Made by a program: the position numbers and the translations under genes. Below, one piece after another: positions 49,520-60,344 of a stretch of 64,000 nt of DNA. Source of the DNA: Kryptolebias marmoratus (Eukaryota > Chordata > Actinopteri > Cyprinodontiformes > Rivulidae). Numbering within the stretch: position 1 is the first letter of the stretch; every line of letters starts with the position of its first letter. The notes below the pieces were generated by a model that saw only the letters and a list, made by a program, of their open reading frames with translations, was not told the origin of the DNA and ran no database searches. The DNA lies in the NCBI RefSeq assembly GCF_001649575.2, contig NC_051439.1:7182148-7246147 (forward strand), read 5' to 3'.

Positions 49520-50169
49520 TGGTGGGTGGGTGGGAGTCGTATCTCTGCTCTTGTGACACAACTTTCTTTCAAACCTGCAGCTAGAGGGAGAAAATCTACA
49601 GCTTCTTATGAAATCTCATTTCAGGCGAACAATCCCTCATCAATCTATATCTCCCCCAAGTCGGCCTTCTCTCCCCTTCAGGCGCCACATTTGTTCTGCT
49701 CTCCTTGTGCTTCAGCCATTGCTGCATTTATCTGCGGGCAACAGAAATTTTATACTACTCTTTTCCACTTATTGACATTCTGATGAGATGGCCTGGCCAA
49801 AGATGACAGGGAGCAGATTCCCATTAGCCGAGGCTGCGCTGCTCCCCTGAAGACGCCACAGCCCGTGTTTAACCAGGGACCATCAACAGAGGACCACCTC
49901 CACCTCAGCTGTCTCTCTTATATACACACACACACACGCACAGAGGCACTTCTTACTGATAGGTTTGTGCTCCGTATTTAATCTGCAAACATCCAACTCT
50001 GAGTTGAAATGAATATATGTGTGGCTTTATCTTGATGTCATATTACCTTACCATAAATTGCTTAAAAGAGGTACCAAATTAGGTCAAATTCAAGAAGTAA
50101 AAAAAACAACAAATGATTGAAATTAAAGGTCTAGTTTTCCTTGTGCTTTTATGCCAGATATTTAAAGGG
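49009..50169. other. Unassigned intronic sequence
   Basis: Apart from the TG/GGGT repeat there is a GC-richer, repeat-free block at 49780-49880. No exon recognised. Confidence 0.4.
49491..49534. repeat. (TG)n microsatellite followed by GGGT units
   Basis: About 14 TG units, then GGTGGGTGGGTGGG. The G-rich part has one GG and three GGG runs spaced by single T, a possible G-quadruplex. Confidence 0.85.
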
Positions 50170-50465
50170 AAAGGGAAAGAGTTGTAGCGTTTTGGTCAAA
50201 CGTTACAGATACTGTAAGATCTAATAGAGATAACTCAACTACTACCATACCTGGTTTAAGCTCGATGTCTGCAAAACTGACCGAGTTTGAGCAACTTTTG
50301 TTTTGGCTAATTGCAGTTTGCTTGGTTGACTTCAAATGTTACTAGTTGTAGATCTACATCCCATAATTGTTTTATATTTTCATTAAATTTATTCAGTTGT
50401 TCATAAGATACATTGCTACAAGAGAATGTTGACTACAATAAAATATAAACATCAAAAGAATGTCT
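50170..50465 (+). repeat. Repeat A, degraded copy
   Basis: Contains AACTCAACTACTACCATACC, GATGTCTGCAAAACTGACC, GTTTTGGCTAATTGCAG, TTGTAGATCTACATCC and GTTCATAAGATACATTGCTA in family order. It is more diverged than the other copies. Confidence 0.65.
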
Positions 50466-50649
50466 CAACAAGAAGTTGACTGAAAAATGTTTGGGTTTTT
50501 AGACAATCACTGACGGTCACAAAACTGAGCACTACTTGGATAGATAGAAACTTTCAGTCCAATCTGTTCTTCATTTTAAAGGAATGCTTTCAGTTTAAAA
50601 CATCCGTTTGCTCTAATTTAATTACATGTTTTAATCAAAGTAGATCAAT

Positions 50650-51200
50650 TGCATTTCCTGCAAAAATATAACGTGAATGGTGAGTGCTGACTGAGCTTGC
50701 TGAAGTCTACTGAAAAAATAGAACAGAGACTAGAGCAGAATGAAAGCTATAAGTAGCACAATGGCAGCTAAAAGCTATAAGTAGTTAAACTAGCTAAAAG
50801 CAGCAAAATGCTAACGAGAAGCTAAAAGTAAACAGAGTAATTACGCTGAAGTAGATTTCAAAAACAACAGTGTTTCTGGTACAGATTCTTCATCATCCAG
50901 GGCATGGCAGATCCAAAAAACAAAGTTTTAAAAAGCAACTGGACTTTTATTCTGAAGTTGAAAAAGGCTTTTTTAGTTCTGATCGTGGGTTGGGTCATCA
51001 CGTAGTTTAAAGCTTGGAACTGCACACTCTCCAGGTTTGAATGGAGAAAGCTGCCTGGATGGGAAGCAAAAGGTCTACTTACTTTCCTTTTCAAGCTGTT
51101 TTGGAAATGTTTTTTAAAAGAACTAAAGAGATCTCATTGTATTTACATGGGGACTTTTTGTAAAGAAAGTTAAATATTTTTGAAAGCATCAATATTAGAA
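50650..51200 (-). repeat. Repeat B, reverse orientation, split by repeat C
   Basis: Reverse blocks GTGAATGGTGAGTGCTGACTG, AGCTAAAAGCTATAAGTAG and GAAGTAGATTTCAAA lie left of repeat C. AAGAGATCTCATTGTATTTA and ACATGGGGAC lie right of it. Joining the two sides restores the block order of 57240-57310. Confidence 0.6.
50878..51112 (-). repeat. Repeat C, copy 2, inserted in repeat B
   Basis: Contains CACTCTCCAGGTTTGAATGG, GAGAAAGCTGCCTGGATGG and GGAAGCAAAAGG, the reverse of the blocks at 940-1110. The flanks (GTAGATTTC before, AAGAGATCTCATTGTATTTA after) are the two halves of a repeat B block, so this copy landed inside repeat B. Confidence 0.6.
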
Positions 51201-51709
51201 AAACCTAAAGCCATAGCCTCCATCTTCTGAATGAGCTGAACGTTTAGACGTATGAATGATTAAAATAGCACTAAGTCTGCAGAAGTAGTTAGACTGTAAA
51301 AACCGTAGGAATAAAATAAATAAAAAACAAAACTGGGAAATAATAATGAGAATGCTGAATCAGTATTCACAGAATAAAAGCCACAAATGCATTTCCAATA
51401 ATTCATGAACGTAGTTTGTTTTTAGATTTATTACGTAAAGCTTAAAGCCTAATTAGAAAATTAGTTTAAGAAGCTCAGTATGTATGTGAAAAAAAAAAAA
51501 CAGTGAACATCATTACCTCGAGACAAAGCGGAGTTGGAGCTCACTTAGCAGTTCAGGGAGTAAATTGTCATATATGCTGAAAAAGTTGCAAAGTTGTAAT
51601 TATAATAATCAATCTAGTAGAAATTTCTGAAATTAAGGGCATTAATAAGCTTCTTTTTTTCCCTGAAAACCTTAAACTTTGTCTCTTTAAAGCACAGGCG
51701 TTGAAAATG

Positions 51710-52341
51710 TATTCTCACTTTTTCTTCTTGCATTTTTATCACCAACTGCCAAAAGGCAAATGACAATGTTTGTGCACGTGTGTGTGTGTGTGTGTGCGTG
51801 TGTGTGTGTGTGTGTGTGTGCGTGTGTGAGTTCATATCCCTGCCTTTAACCAAAATATCTCATTAACTACCAGACAGATTTGAATGGAACTTTCAGAAAC
51901 TAAATTTTGGCTGCACGTCTTCAACATATAAACTTTTAGAATCAACCCAATTCCGCAGCCATCTGACTTGAAAAACACAAGACGGCTGTAATTCATTCAA
52001 TTTTACAGATAAAATTTTGCTTTACCATTAACTGTTTGAGACAGCCCTGTTTGTCTGTTAGCAAAACATCTCATGAGCCATTAGAAAGTTTGTAATAAAA
52101 TGTTTAGAGATGATGTTCATCCAAAACTGATTAACTGAGACAATTCAGTTCAAGATAATGGCCACAGCTAATTAAAATTAGCCAACACAAAAGTGACTAT
52201 AGCTCAGTCAATTTTACAGATACTGAGCTAAAATTTGATGTGGTAGTAGCTGAGAGTCAATAACAACATATACTCTGAACTGAGCATGACATCTTGTGAT
52301 ATTGCATGAAATCGCACATAACATTATTTTCAAGGTTTGTT
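51710..52341 (-). repeat. Repeat A dimer, reverse orientation, left part
   Basis: Two units lie head to tail: AAAATATCTCATTAAC near 51850 and AAAACATCTCATGAGCC near 52070. The second carries GTGGTAGTAGCTGAGAGT and ends at ATTTTCAAGGTTTG (52341). The expected continuation, CAAAATGG and so on, resumes at about 53096 after an inserted repeat D block. A TG microsatellite (51777-51829) has grown inside the first unit. Confidence 0.75.
51777..51829. repeat. (TG)n microsatellite with CG interruptions
   Basis: About 25 units with two GCG interruptions, inside a repeat A unit. It produces the THTHTH run in the overlapping minus-strand ORF. Confidence 0.9.
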
Positions 52342-53095
52342 ACCTCCAAGGAGGTTATGTTTTTGGTAGCATCTGTCTGTCTGTCTGTCGGTGTACAAGG
52401 TTACTCAAAAAGTTACAAACGGATTTTCGTGAATTTTTCAGGAAACGTCAAAAATGCTACAAGGAAGAAGTGATTAGATTCTGGTGGTAAACCAGTCAAA
52501 GTTTAAGGTCAAAGGTCAAGGTCACAGAAGACCTTGTGCTCTAACTATGCAACCATGTAACAGAGGACAATTAAACTGCACAGTTGGACACCTCTTAGGT
52601 CAAGGGTGATCACCATTGATTTCAAAGTCACGGGGTCAAAGGTCAACATCCCAGCTGACCTGGTGCTCTAACTACAGCTGTGTGATGTAGGTATGTCAAA
52701 CTGCATAGCTGGACACCTCAGGGGTCGAAGATGATGCCTGTTGATTTCAAGGCTCATGGGGTCAAAGGTCAAGCTCAAACTTGTCTCTGCTCCTACATTT
52801 ATTAAATGAATCAATGAATAAAAAATAAAATAAAAATGTGACCCTTTTGTTACCTCTGCCAAGGAAGTTCTGTTTCTGGTTGTGTCCGTTTTTTTGTTTG
52901 TTTGTCTGTCAGCAAAGATCAGGTAAATAATGAATAGATTTAGATGAAATGTTGGGGTTGTCCCAAAAAACAATGGATAAAATTTTAGTGGTGATCCAGA
53001 TTATGACCCAGATCTCTCTAATTTTTTAATTTTACTTTATTTTTTTAAAATCATGCTGTGGCCCTGGTGGAGGTTTGCTCTCTCTGAGTGCTTCT
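52342..53095 (+). repeat. Repeat D, dimeric copy inserted in repeat A
   Basis: The first unit starts TTACCTCCAAGGAGGTTATG (52342), with tandem GGACACCTC marks at 52586 and 52711 (period 125). A second start, TTACCTCTGCCAAGG, is near 52850, and the right end reads GTGGAGGTTTGCTCTCTCTG then AGTGCTTCTAGCTT. Hexamer clusters lie at 52506-52524, 52633-52645 and 52759-52777. The interrupted repeat A resumes at 53096. Confidence 0.75.
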
Positions 53096-53172
53096 AGCTT
53101 AAAATGGTTTTAACGCCATCATTTCTCAACAAATGATGATCTTAGTCTAAAACGCTGGCATGAAAGGGCAAT
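53096..53172 (-). repeat. Repeat A, right part of the copy split by repeat D
   Basis: Reads AAAATGGTTTTAACGCCATC, then GATGATCTTAGTCTAAAACG and CTGGCATGAAAGG. This is the segment of the family that should follow 52341. It shows that the 52342-53095 block was inserted later. Confidence 0.65.
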
Positions 53173-54339
53173 TACATCAGTTTCTTTCAGCTTGCCTGCT
53201 TTTGTCCAAATTAAACTAACCAGAAGAAGTGAAATTAGCACAAATCTTCCCATCTAACCCTCTGCCAGAGTATACATAAAAGAGAGGTCTGTAAAAAGAA
53301 ATTAAGCCAATATTAACAGACCTACAATGAATGGCTCATTTAAGCTGCAAGTGTCCCTGGCTCTCCTATAACAACAAAAGTAAATTCTAAAGTCCTGTAA
53401 AAAGATATATTTTAAACATGCAAAAAAAAATAAAAAACCCCTCCCCACAAAAAAAAAGCGCACTCACAGACAGACACACACACACATCCCTTTTTTGAAA
53501 TTCAATTGCATAATTAACTAAAACACTACAAACGTCAATAGTTGAACACTGATAAATGAGCATTATTCTGGTAACAATGACAAAGGAGGAAGAGAAAGAC
53601 TAAAATGAGAGGAAATGGGGGGTTAAAGAACAGCAGCACAGAGGGGAACTCCAACACTGAGGCAGATCATCTGGGAGTGAACAGAGAGATCAAGGAGAAT
53701 TCAGAGCTTTGAAAGTTTTAATTAGGCCTGTCTGATGCCTCGCTGCCTTTCTCTTTATGAGAACTCTGACAATGAGAGGAAGAAATAATGTGCTGCCCTG
53801 TATTTCCGCTTTCAAAGACCTGGCTCTGTCTGACATCCACTTTAGTACGGTGTTGTATAGTTCAATGGGAAGTGTAGAACAATCATTTCCCACTGGAACC
53901 ACTTGTGGTACAAATTATTCTTCTCACAGAAGAAGCGGGATGATGTGAATAAAAGTGTCAGCCCCGTAACATCTGTTTAATGTGTGCAAAGCCATGTGAC
54001 CTGTCAGAATCCCACTTCCTGACCAAGTGTTTGGTATTTCAGGTGCAAAAAGCTGAGAAAACCGTCAGACAGAAACATCATACACGAACGTTTTTTTGTT
54101 TGTTTTAAAACAAAACTGTACAGCTAATTGAACTGTGTTATACCACATGAAACCTACACAGCTCCAAAATAAAAGCATTCAAATTTCACCATTTATTTTT
54201 TGGAAATTGTAACATTATAATGTAATTTGTTTCAATACTGATAAGAACAGTCCTATGTAAAAACTTCGGCTTGCCTATGCACACGATTGAGTCTTTGCAT
54301 TCAGGAAAAAGTTAGGACTTGTGGTGTGCTCATGTAAAA
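53173..54339. other. Unassigned intronic sequence
   Basis: No recognised family. The small ORFs at 53690-53948 overlap in antisense and show no motif. Confidence 0.4.
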
Positions 54340-54538
54340 AGGGGGTTGGTGGTTGGTGTTCCCATCGTTGGAAGATGTTGTGGAGAAGCCAGGGTTGCAA
54401 CTGGACACTGAACATGTGATCACTGTGCATTTGGAGGGGCTGAGTGAGCAGTTTGCAGAGTATTTTGGAGAGGACACCTTAGCATATCAGTGTGTGAGAA
54501 ACCTTTTCTCACAGGGGTTGACTAACACAAAGTTTTAA
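54340..54538 (+). pseudogene. hAT transposase-like ORF fragment (ZBED/FAM200 type)
   Basis: A 61-codon ORF reads FPSLEDVVEKPGLQLD, then HLEGLSEQFAEYFGED and CVRNLFSQ. This follows the pattern FP-L---L-----L----HL--L---F--YF--------VRNPF seen in hAT-derived proteins of vertebrates. The usual WVRNPF is CVRNLF here. Only this block survives; the catalytic core and dimerisation region are absent. Likely a dead fragment. Confidence 0.5.
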
Positions 54539-54765
54539 GCAAACATGTTGGGCAAAGTGTAGAACTTGGAGTTAGTGCTGTGAGCGACCATATCAAATAT
54601 TAGCTCTATGTCTGTAAAATTAGCAAAGTTATAGCCATTTATATGTTTTGTAGGGTCAGTTAGCTGCCATGACCATCTTGAACTGGACTCCAAAATTTGT
54701 CCTGTGGTTCATAAGATATTTTACTCATGTTATAGACAAGCAAACATACAGATGGACACTCAGTA
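54535..54765 (+). repeat. Repeat A, partial copy
   Basis: Shows ATGTCTGTAAAATTAGC, AGTTATAGCCATTTATATG, GTCAGTTAGCTG, a CCATCTTGAACTGGACTCC block and GTGGTTCATAAGATATTTTAC. It lies directly after a hAT-like ORF fragment. Confidence 0.65.
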
Positions 54766-54919
54766 ATAATACACATGGTTCTGTTTAGATGTCAGTTTGT
54801 GATTAAAAAAAAAAAAACTAGTGGCAACTTCCACATTTTAGTGTTTAGATTTTTTCTCATATCATGTGGAAGCTACAAAAATCATCTTCAAACTCGTGTT
54901 TTATAATGTTTTAGGCTTA

Positions 54920-55230
54920 TAAAACAACTCTTTCTTGACCTGATCTCCTTCATCAGCGGCCGTACCATTCCTGCTCTGGATCAGAATCTGGCCAAGGAAC
55001 TGGACTGGAACTGGACCGTCCTATCTCAGCCACAGATTTGAGACTGGAGTTAAATCTTTACAAGCCGGTAAAAGCCTAGGTCTAGTCAGCTTCCCGACCA
55101 AATTCTACAAAACCTTTTGGAAGCAGCTGGCCCCATTCCTACAAGAGATGTTTATTGAGTCTTTTAAAACAGATATGCTCCCATAAACCTGGCTTTTATC
55201 TCACAGCTTTTTAAAAAGGCTAAATACTGA
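54920..55230 (+). mobile_element. L1/Tx1-type LINE, reverse transcriptase fragment
   Basis: QLFLDLISF, then IPALDQNLAKELD, then KSLQAGKSLGLVSFPTKFYK and TFWKQLAPFLQEMF. This corresponds to the LKS---GKSPGPDGFP-EFYK-FW--L-P-L-EMF block before the catalytic motifs in L1-like elements; GPDG has decayed to GLVS. The rest is missing. Confidence 0.7.
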
Positions 55231-55626
55231 TTATATGGTTTGTATCATTCCATCAGGTTGTTAAATGTTGACTTTAAATTGCTGTCAAAGTTACTAACCA
55301 GGCTCTTAAAAGCAGTTTAACCCTCAATTATATCTCTAGGTCAAATTAGATTTGTGATGTTTTTGGTAGTGGTTTTGGAGGAAAAACTAGAAGTGAAGAG
55401 GCTGGACAAATGGAAAATCATAACTTTTGTTTTACTTTGTCTTAGCAAAAAATTGAGCTAACAGTGTTAGCCTTTTCCCATCTAAAGATTTGCATAGAAA
55501 AACTGAAAGGTGAACGGATAGAGATGTAGCTTTAAACTGACTTGACTAAAATCACTCTGCAGAGCTTAACACTGGCTAAGATGTTTACTGAGCAGGACTT
55601 CAACTAGAAATTAATGCCACTATGGT

Positions 55627-55645
55627 AAAAAAAAAAAAAAAAAAA
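55627..55645. repeat. Poly(A) run of 19
   Basis: A 19-base A homopolymer. No LINE 3' end was recognised just left of it, so I cannot assign it as a retroposon tail. Confidence 0.85.
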
Positions 55646-56115
55646 GACATTAGGCTGCTTTTTTAATCTTTTTTCTTGTATCTCAGATAAGGTGCTGTTG
55701 TTGTTGACATGTAACCAATTGGATTTTATCATTTACATGTTAGCCCGCCCACCCAATATCACCACCAGCCATCAGTTTTTATCTTGTCAAGCAGAGGCTT
55801 CACTGTCCTCCACAAACTGCTGGGTGCACCTTCAGCTTCTAATTTTAGAAGCAGCTTTTCTCCGCCTGACAGTCTGAACCAGCCGAGGTTGAAACGATGC
55901 TGAATAGATAACAAGCTGAGCATCGATGTGTTGAGCAGGGAATTGTGTTGTGACTTTTTCAGTATGTGATCAACCAAACAATCTCCAACACATTTCCTCT
56001 CTGATCTCACGCGCGGATTCACACTGACGCCCGGTTTTATTTCCTGTCGATGGCAGGTTTTCACACATCTGGCTGCTATAATCAGTGTTTGGTGCAAGGA
56101 AACTTAATTCCATTT

Positions 56116-56560
56116 ACAGTAAGCAGCTGCCTTCTTCGTCTTCGTCCTCCTCCTCTTTCCCACACCTGGTCAAGCCTCATCAAATCTGCCAAGATGCTGC
56201 AAAGAAATCCGAGGGCTCAGCGCTCATTTTCTCTGTCATTCTGTTCTCTCCTGCACTCGTTTCCAACACTCTCTAGCTGCCGTCCCCGTCTCTGTCCCCT
56301 GTCTCTGCCTTTTCCTCCTGTCTGCCCTAGGTGCTGTCTTTTTTCTCTCTCTTTCTCAAACACGCTCAACACTTTTCTCTCTGCCTTCCATTTCATGTCT
56401 CCATCATTATCTTTCTGCACCTTGTTCCCTCTGATGCGTTCCCCCTCCCCTCCCCTGTCTCCCTCCCTCTTCATCTGACTCCATCTCCTCTGGCTCCCCC
56501 CTCCATGTTTTGCCCCCCCTGTCCTGTTGCTGCTTCACTTGGTGGCATGTTAAAGAGCTG
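56116..56560. repeat. Pyrimidine-rich low-complexity tract
   Basis: Dominated by TCTCTGTC, CCTCCTCC and CTTTCTC-type words on the plus strand. Overlapping ORFs on both strands (up to 142 codons) come from the absence of stops in such sequence, not from genes. Confidence 0.7.
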
Positions 56561-56862
56561 CTGCACACAGTTGGACGAAATCTAACATGACAGATGCCAC
56601 GATTGCTGCAGGAAGCCAAATGTAGTTTTTGGAGCTCACAACTAGAAATAACACTCCTCTTATTTCCTAACACAAGTCTGGAGGTTATTTTCTAAAAATA
56701 ACCAGCTTGTACACAGCTGGGAATACCTTGCACTACATTCTTGCGAAACATTCTTCATTATTGAACAGCTGAACATAGAAATAGATTAGAAACAAATACA
56801 CTTTAATTTAAAATATGTACATTAAAAAATCTAAGCTATGAGTTAAAAGTTGTATGGTTTGG

Positions 56863-56998
56863 TAAAGGAGCCGAGAACCCGGAGTAAACCCCCATGTGCA
56901 TGAGGAGAACATGTAATCTCCTCACAGTAAGACCAGGAGGCAAACCTGCACCCTTCCTGCTGTAAGGTGACAGCTCTAACCACTGCACCACCCCTTTA
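56863..56998 (-). repeat. Repeat E, head half, reverse orientation
   Basis: GAGAACCCGGAGTAAACCCC, GGAGAACATGTAATCTCC, AGGAGGCAAACCTGCACCC and GCTCTAACCACTGCACCACC. This is the head part that is missing from 18685-18935. Confidence 0.65.
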
Positions 56999-57049
56999 TT
57001 TGAATAAACAGAAGTGAAGTACAGAATACATCCATTCTTATGTTAATGC

Positions 57050-57550
57050 TGATTTCCCATTTTCCTGTTTACAGTTTCTCACTTGGGTTTTCTGGACTCC
57101 AAATACTTCTGCATACTTTCTAGTATTTTACCTATTCAAATACCAAAACTTTTAGCTCAATCAGAAGTAGCATGCTATGACTTGTCGTTTCTGTAACCTT
57201 TATACTTTTCAAAATATTTCACTGTATTTACAGAAATTGTCCCCATAAAAATACATCGAGATCTCTTTATTTCCTCTAAATACATTGTTCTCTGAAATCT
57301 CAAACTTGCTCTAGTTTTGTCTTATTATGCTCTTTTTAGCTTTTAGCTGCAGTTTAGCTAATTTCAGCTTTTTTTTACTGGTTTGCTAATTCAAGTTTTT
57401 AGCTATAGTTTTGCTCATTTTTGTTTGTTCTTTTTTTATAACAATTCAGTTTCCACTTCTTCAACAAATGTCAGAAAAGTTATTCAGCATTTACACTGCA
57501 TTTTTGTGAAAAAGGCAAATTTCTTGAGTTTGACATAAAGTATCTGAGAA
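57050..57550 (+). repeat. Repeat B, second long copy
   Basis: Contains CTAGTATTTTACCTATTC, AGTAGCATGCTATGACTTG, ACATCGAGATCTCTTTATTTC, GTTCTCTGAAATCTC, then TTTTAGCT units and TTATTCAGCATTTACACTGC. Confidence 0.65.
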
Positions 57551-59565
57551 ATACTGCAAGTTAGGGTTAACCTATGTTGTAGGTTAACAGTGTTCTTTAA
57601 TATTACATATAGATGCTTGATTATTATTAAGAAATAACATAATACGAAAAATGTAAAACTGCTTCAACTTCAAAATAATCTATTACCACAGTCTCACCCC
57701 TGGTGGAACAATTCACTTCATGAAACAATATAAAGTTATGTTTGTTCTGCTCTTAGTGTGAACCTTAGTTTTTAACATTCCTGGGACACTGGCCTGAACA
57801 GCTCCTATAAACAACGCATAACTACATATTGAAACAGAAATGGGCCAAAGAGAAGGGATGGCAAATGGGTCTTTGGGTTTAAATAATAAATATGATCTGT
57901 GGGAGGGTGAGAAGAAATTAAATGAATTTAGAATGATTCAAATGGAAATAAATTGATGCAGAGATAATGGGTAGGAGGGTGGTGAGAAACAGAAACAAGG
58001 CTAGAAATCCATGAAGGGTTGCTTGAAAATAGGGTTGGAGATAAAAAAAAAAAATGCAAAGAGGGAGCAAAAGAGCGTAAGTGAGCCATGAGCTTCCAAC
58101 ATAAGAAACATTAGAATAAGAAGAGGGAAATAAAAGAGGGGCCAGAGAAGAAGAGTCGATGGAGTGTTATACAAAGAAAAACGTCCCACAGGCCTTGGCA
58201 GAGCTGTGATCCCAAAAGTGTTTCCTCTTCATCTTTTACCAGCTCCCTCGACATGACAGCTTCACTCAACTCTGGACCCCAGAGGCGCAGCACAGCCATG
58301 TATTTTTGCCATAATAACTCTACAACTTCTCTGCCCACCACTTCCATTACTGAGCCTCTGACATCCAACGGTACGGTCCGGCATGGCCAACGAGCTCTTG
58401 TCCTTATCACTTAAATCACTGTTTTAAATGTGTACAATATTTTTAACCCTCTCATGGCCTTTGAGTCAAATGGACCCAAAGTTACAAGGGCCTCTCTTCA
58501 CTTACGAGGAATTCAGGAGGGTTAACAGCAGAATCTGTGATTTAACAACATTCTGTAACAATAAAATAAAATGAAATAACACTATCTGTACTTGCACAGC
58601 TCACCATTTCCAACTTTTCTGATATCTGCATTACAACGTGAACAAGACTTATTTGACATTTCCAGTGGGTAAAATTCAGGACAGTCGACCTGCAGAAATT
58701 ATTGTGTGTTCAGTGCTTTACAATGAGGGGTTACTTTCCAATGAAGGCACTGGACACCCATCTGCTATGTTGCACCATCATTTTACTACAGTAGCTCAGG
58801 AGGGACAAACTAAACCTTACAAAATTGCTCCTCTGAAAAAGAAAGTGATCAGTCAGAGGAAGCTGGCTGCTTGGTTTATTTCAGAATTACATGTTTTTAA
58901 AAAGTCATCTAGAAAGCGAGAACGAAAATGGTGCTCCACTTGCAAGGAATGAATTTGTTTAACCTGGAGCATATGTAGCATCCGTTCCAGGTAGCTATGT
59001 TCTTTACTAAGGAGTTTAATGGGGTTTGGTGGTACTATGGACTGGGCCCTGAGTTCAGAAACTTGTAATGGACTGTATTACTTGTTAAACAAGGGAAACA
59101 ATTTGGATTTTAGTTAACTTTTAACATTAAGTAATTAATATTTAAATGATGGTGCCTCCACTTAGTAAGGAAATTCATGAATTTATAAATACCTTCTAAG
59201 AATTTTATGTTAATTTTATGTATGGGCTGAACACGCTAATGCTGCTGTACACCGTTCACAAACCTGTTTAAATGTTATTAAACTTTTTTAACAATAAACT
59301 TTATTAACAATGACACCTTCCTAGCCTGCTTAAATAATCTTCTTTATATATACAAAATGAACTGTTTTTAACTCATTAATGCTTGTGCCATTGTGACACT
59401 TTTAATGTTTTCATAGAACATATTTATCTGTCAACAACCAGATCCTAACACAACTAATACATTTAAAAAAAACTTATTTTAACATGAGCAACAGTGTTAA
59501 CTAGCACATTTTAGATACACATACAAGAAAGCCCTTCATGAAGCTAGAACTGTATATTATTCATC
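57551..59565. other. Unassigned intronic sequence around a small MITE
   Basis: Besides the 83-bp MITE there is a 104-codon plus-strand ORF (58638-58952) with a lysine/arginine-rich end (KKSSRKRERKW). I do not recognise it, and it has no promoter or poly(A) context. Confidence 0.35.
58443..58525. mobile_element. Very small piggyBac-like MITE
   Basis: An 83-bp unit bounded by TTAACCCTCT (58443) and AGGAGGGTTAA (ending 58525). These are inverted repeats of about 9 bp whose outermost bases, TTAA, are the piggyBac target site. The interior reads GAGTCAAATGGACCC, a motif common in fish piggyBac-type MITEs. It is non-coding. Confidence 0.55.
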
Positions 59566-60280
59566 TTGTATCAAGGAGAACAAGAACAACAGTTTCTGTT
59601 TAGTTCTGTAGCTCGACTAAAGAAGAGTCCTCTCTCTGTTGAGTCATGTATCCCTGTAACTCTAAGCAGTGATGACTTCATGAGATTCTTTATAAATAAA
59701 ATTATTTTAATTAGAGAGAAACTTCACACCATCCTTCCTACTATTTGTTCTGATTTCCTGTCAGATGAGGCAGCTTTAGAAGTGTCACTAGAACCTGATT
59801 TGTGTTTGGACCGTTTCTGCCCTGTTGACCTCAATGAATTGTCAAAAATAGCTTCATCCAAACCATCAACATGTCTGCTAGATCCCATCCCAACCAGACT
59901 GTTCAAAGAGGTATTTCCCTTAATTAATATCCCCATTTTGAATCTGCTTAATTTGTCTCTAATGAATGGTTATGTACCACAGGGTTTTAAGGTCGCTGTA
60001 ATTAAAGCTTTACTTAAGAAACCCGATCTTGATTCAGGAGCTCTGGCCAATTATAGACCTGTATCCAGTTTCCCATTCATCTACAAAAAACTCTTGAGAA
60101 AATAGTTGTAAATCAGTTGTGTGAACATCTGGACAGAAATAATCTGTTTGAGGAGTTTCAGTCGGGGTTTAGAGCTCATCGTAGCACAGAAACAGCACTG
60201 GTGAAAGTTACTAATGATAATAAGACAAGAAGCACAGCAGACAGGAGAACAAACAAATTATCTCTGTAGACACTGAAGAC
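59566..60280 (+). mobile_element. L2/Rex1-group LINE, 5' part of reverse transcriptase with frameshift
   Basis: An open frame of 179 codons (59566-60105) carries FFINKIILIREKLHTI, CPVDLNELSKIASSKPSTC, LLDPIPTRLFKEVFP and KKPDLDSGALANYRPVSSFP, the start of the reverse transcriptase domain. A one-base frameshift near 60090 moves the frame; it continues IVVNQLCEHLDRNNLFEEFQ and SGFRAHRSTETALVKVTND before the homology stops. The YADD catalytic block is missing, so it is a dead fragment despite the long ORF. Confidence 0.85.
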
Positions 60281-60344
60281 TCAAATACTGTTGAATGTAT
60301 CTCTTGTAGCCACCAAAATATATTTAAAATTAAAAGCCTCACAT

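Noticed and set aside
56050..56673. Several overlapping ORFs up to 142 codons
   Set aside because: They come from a pyrimidine-rich tract that lacks stop codons; translations are S/L/P- or E/R-rich low complexity.
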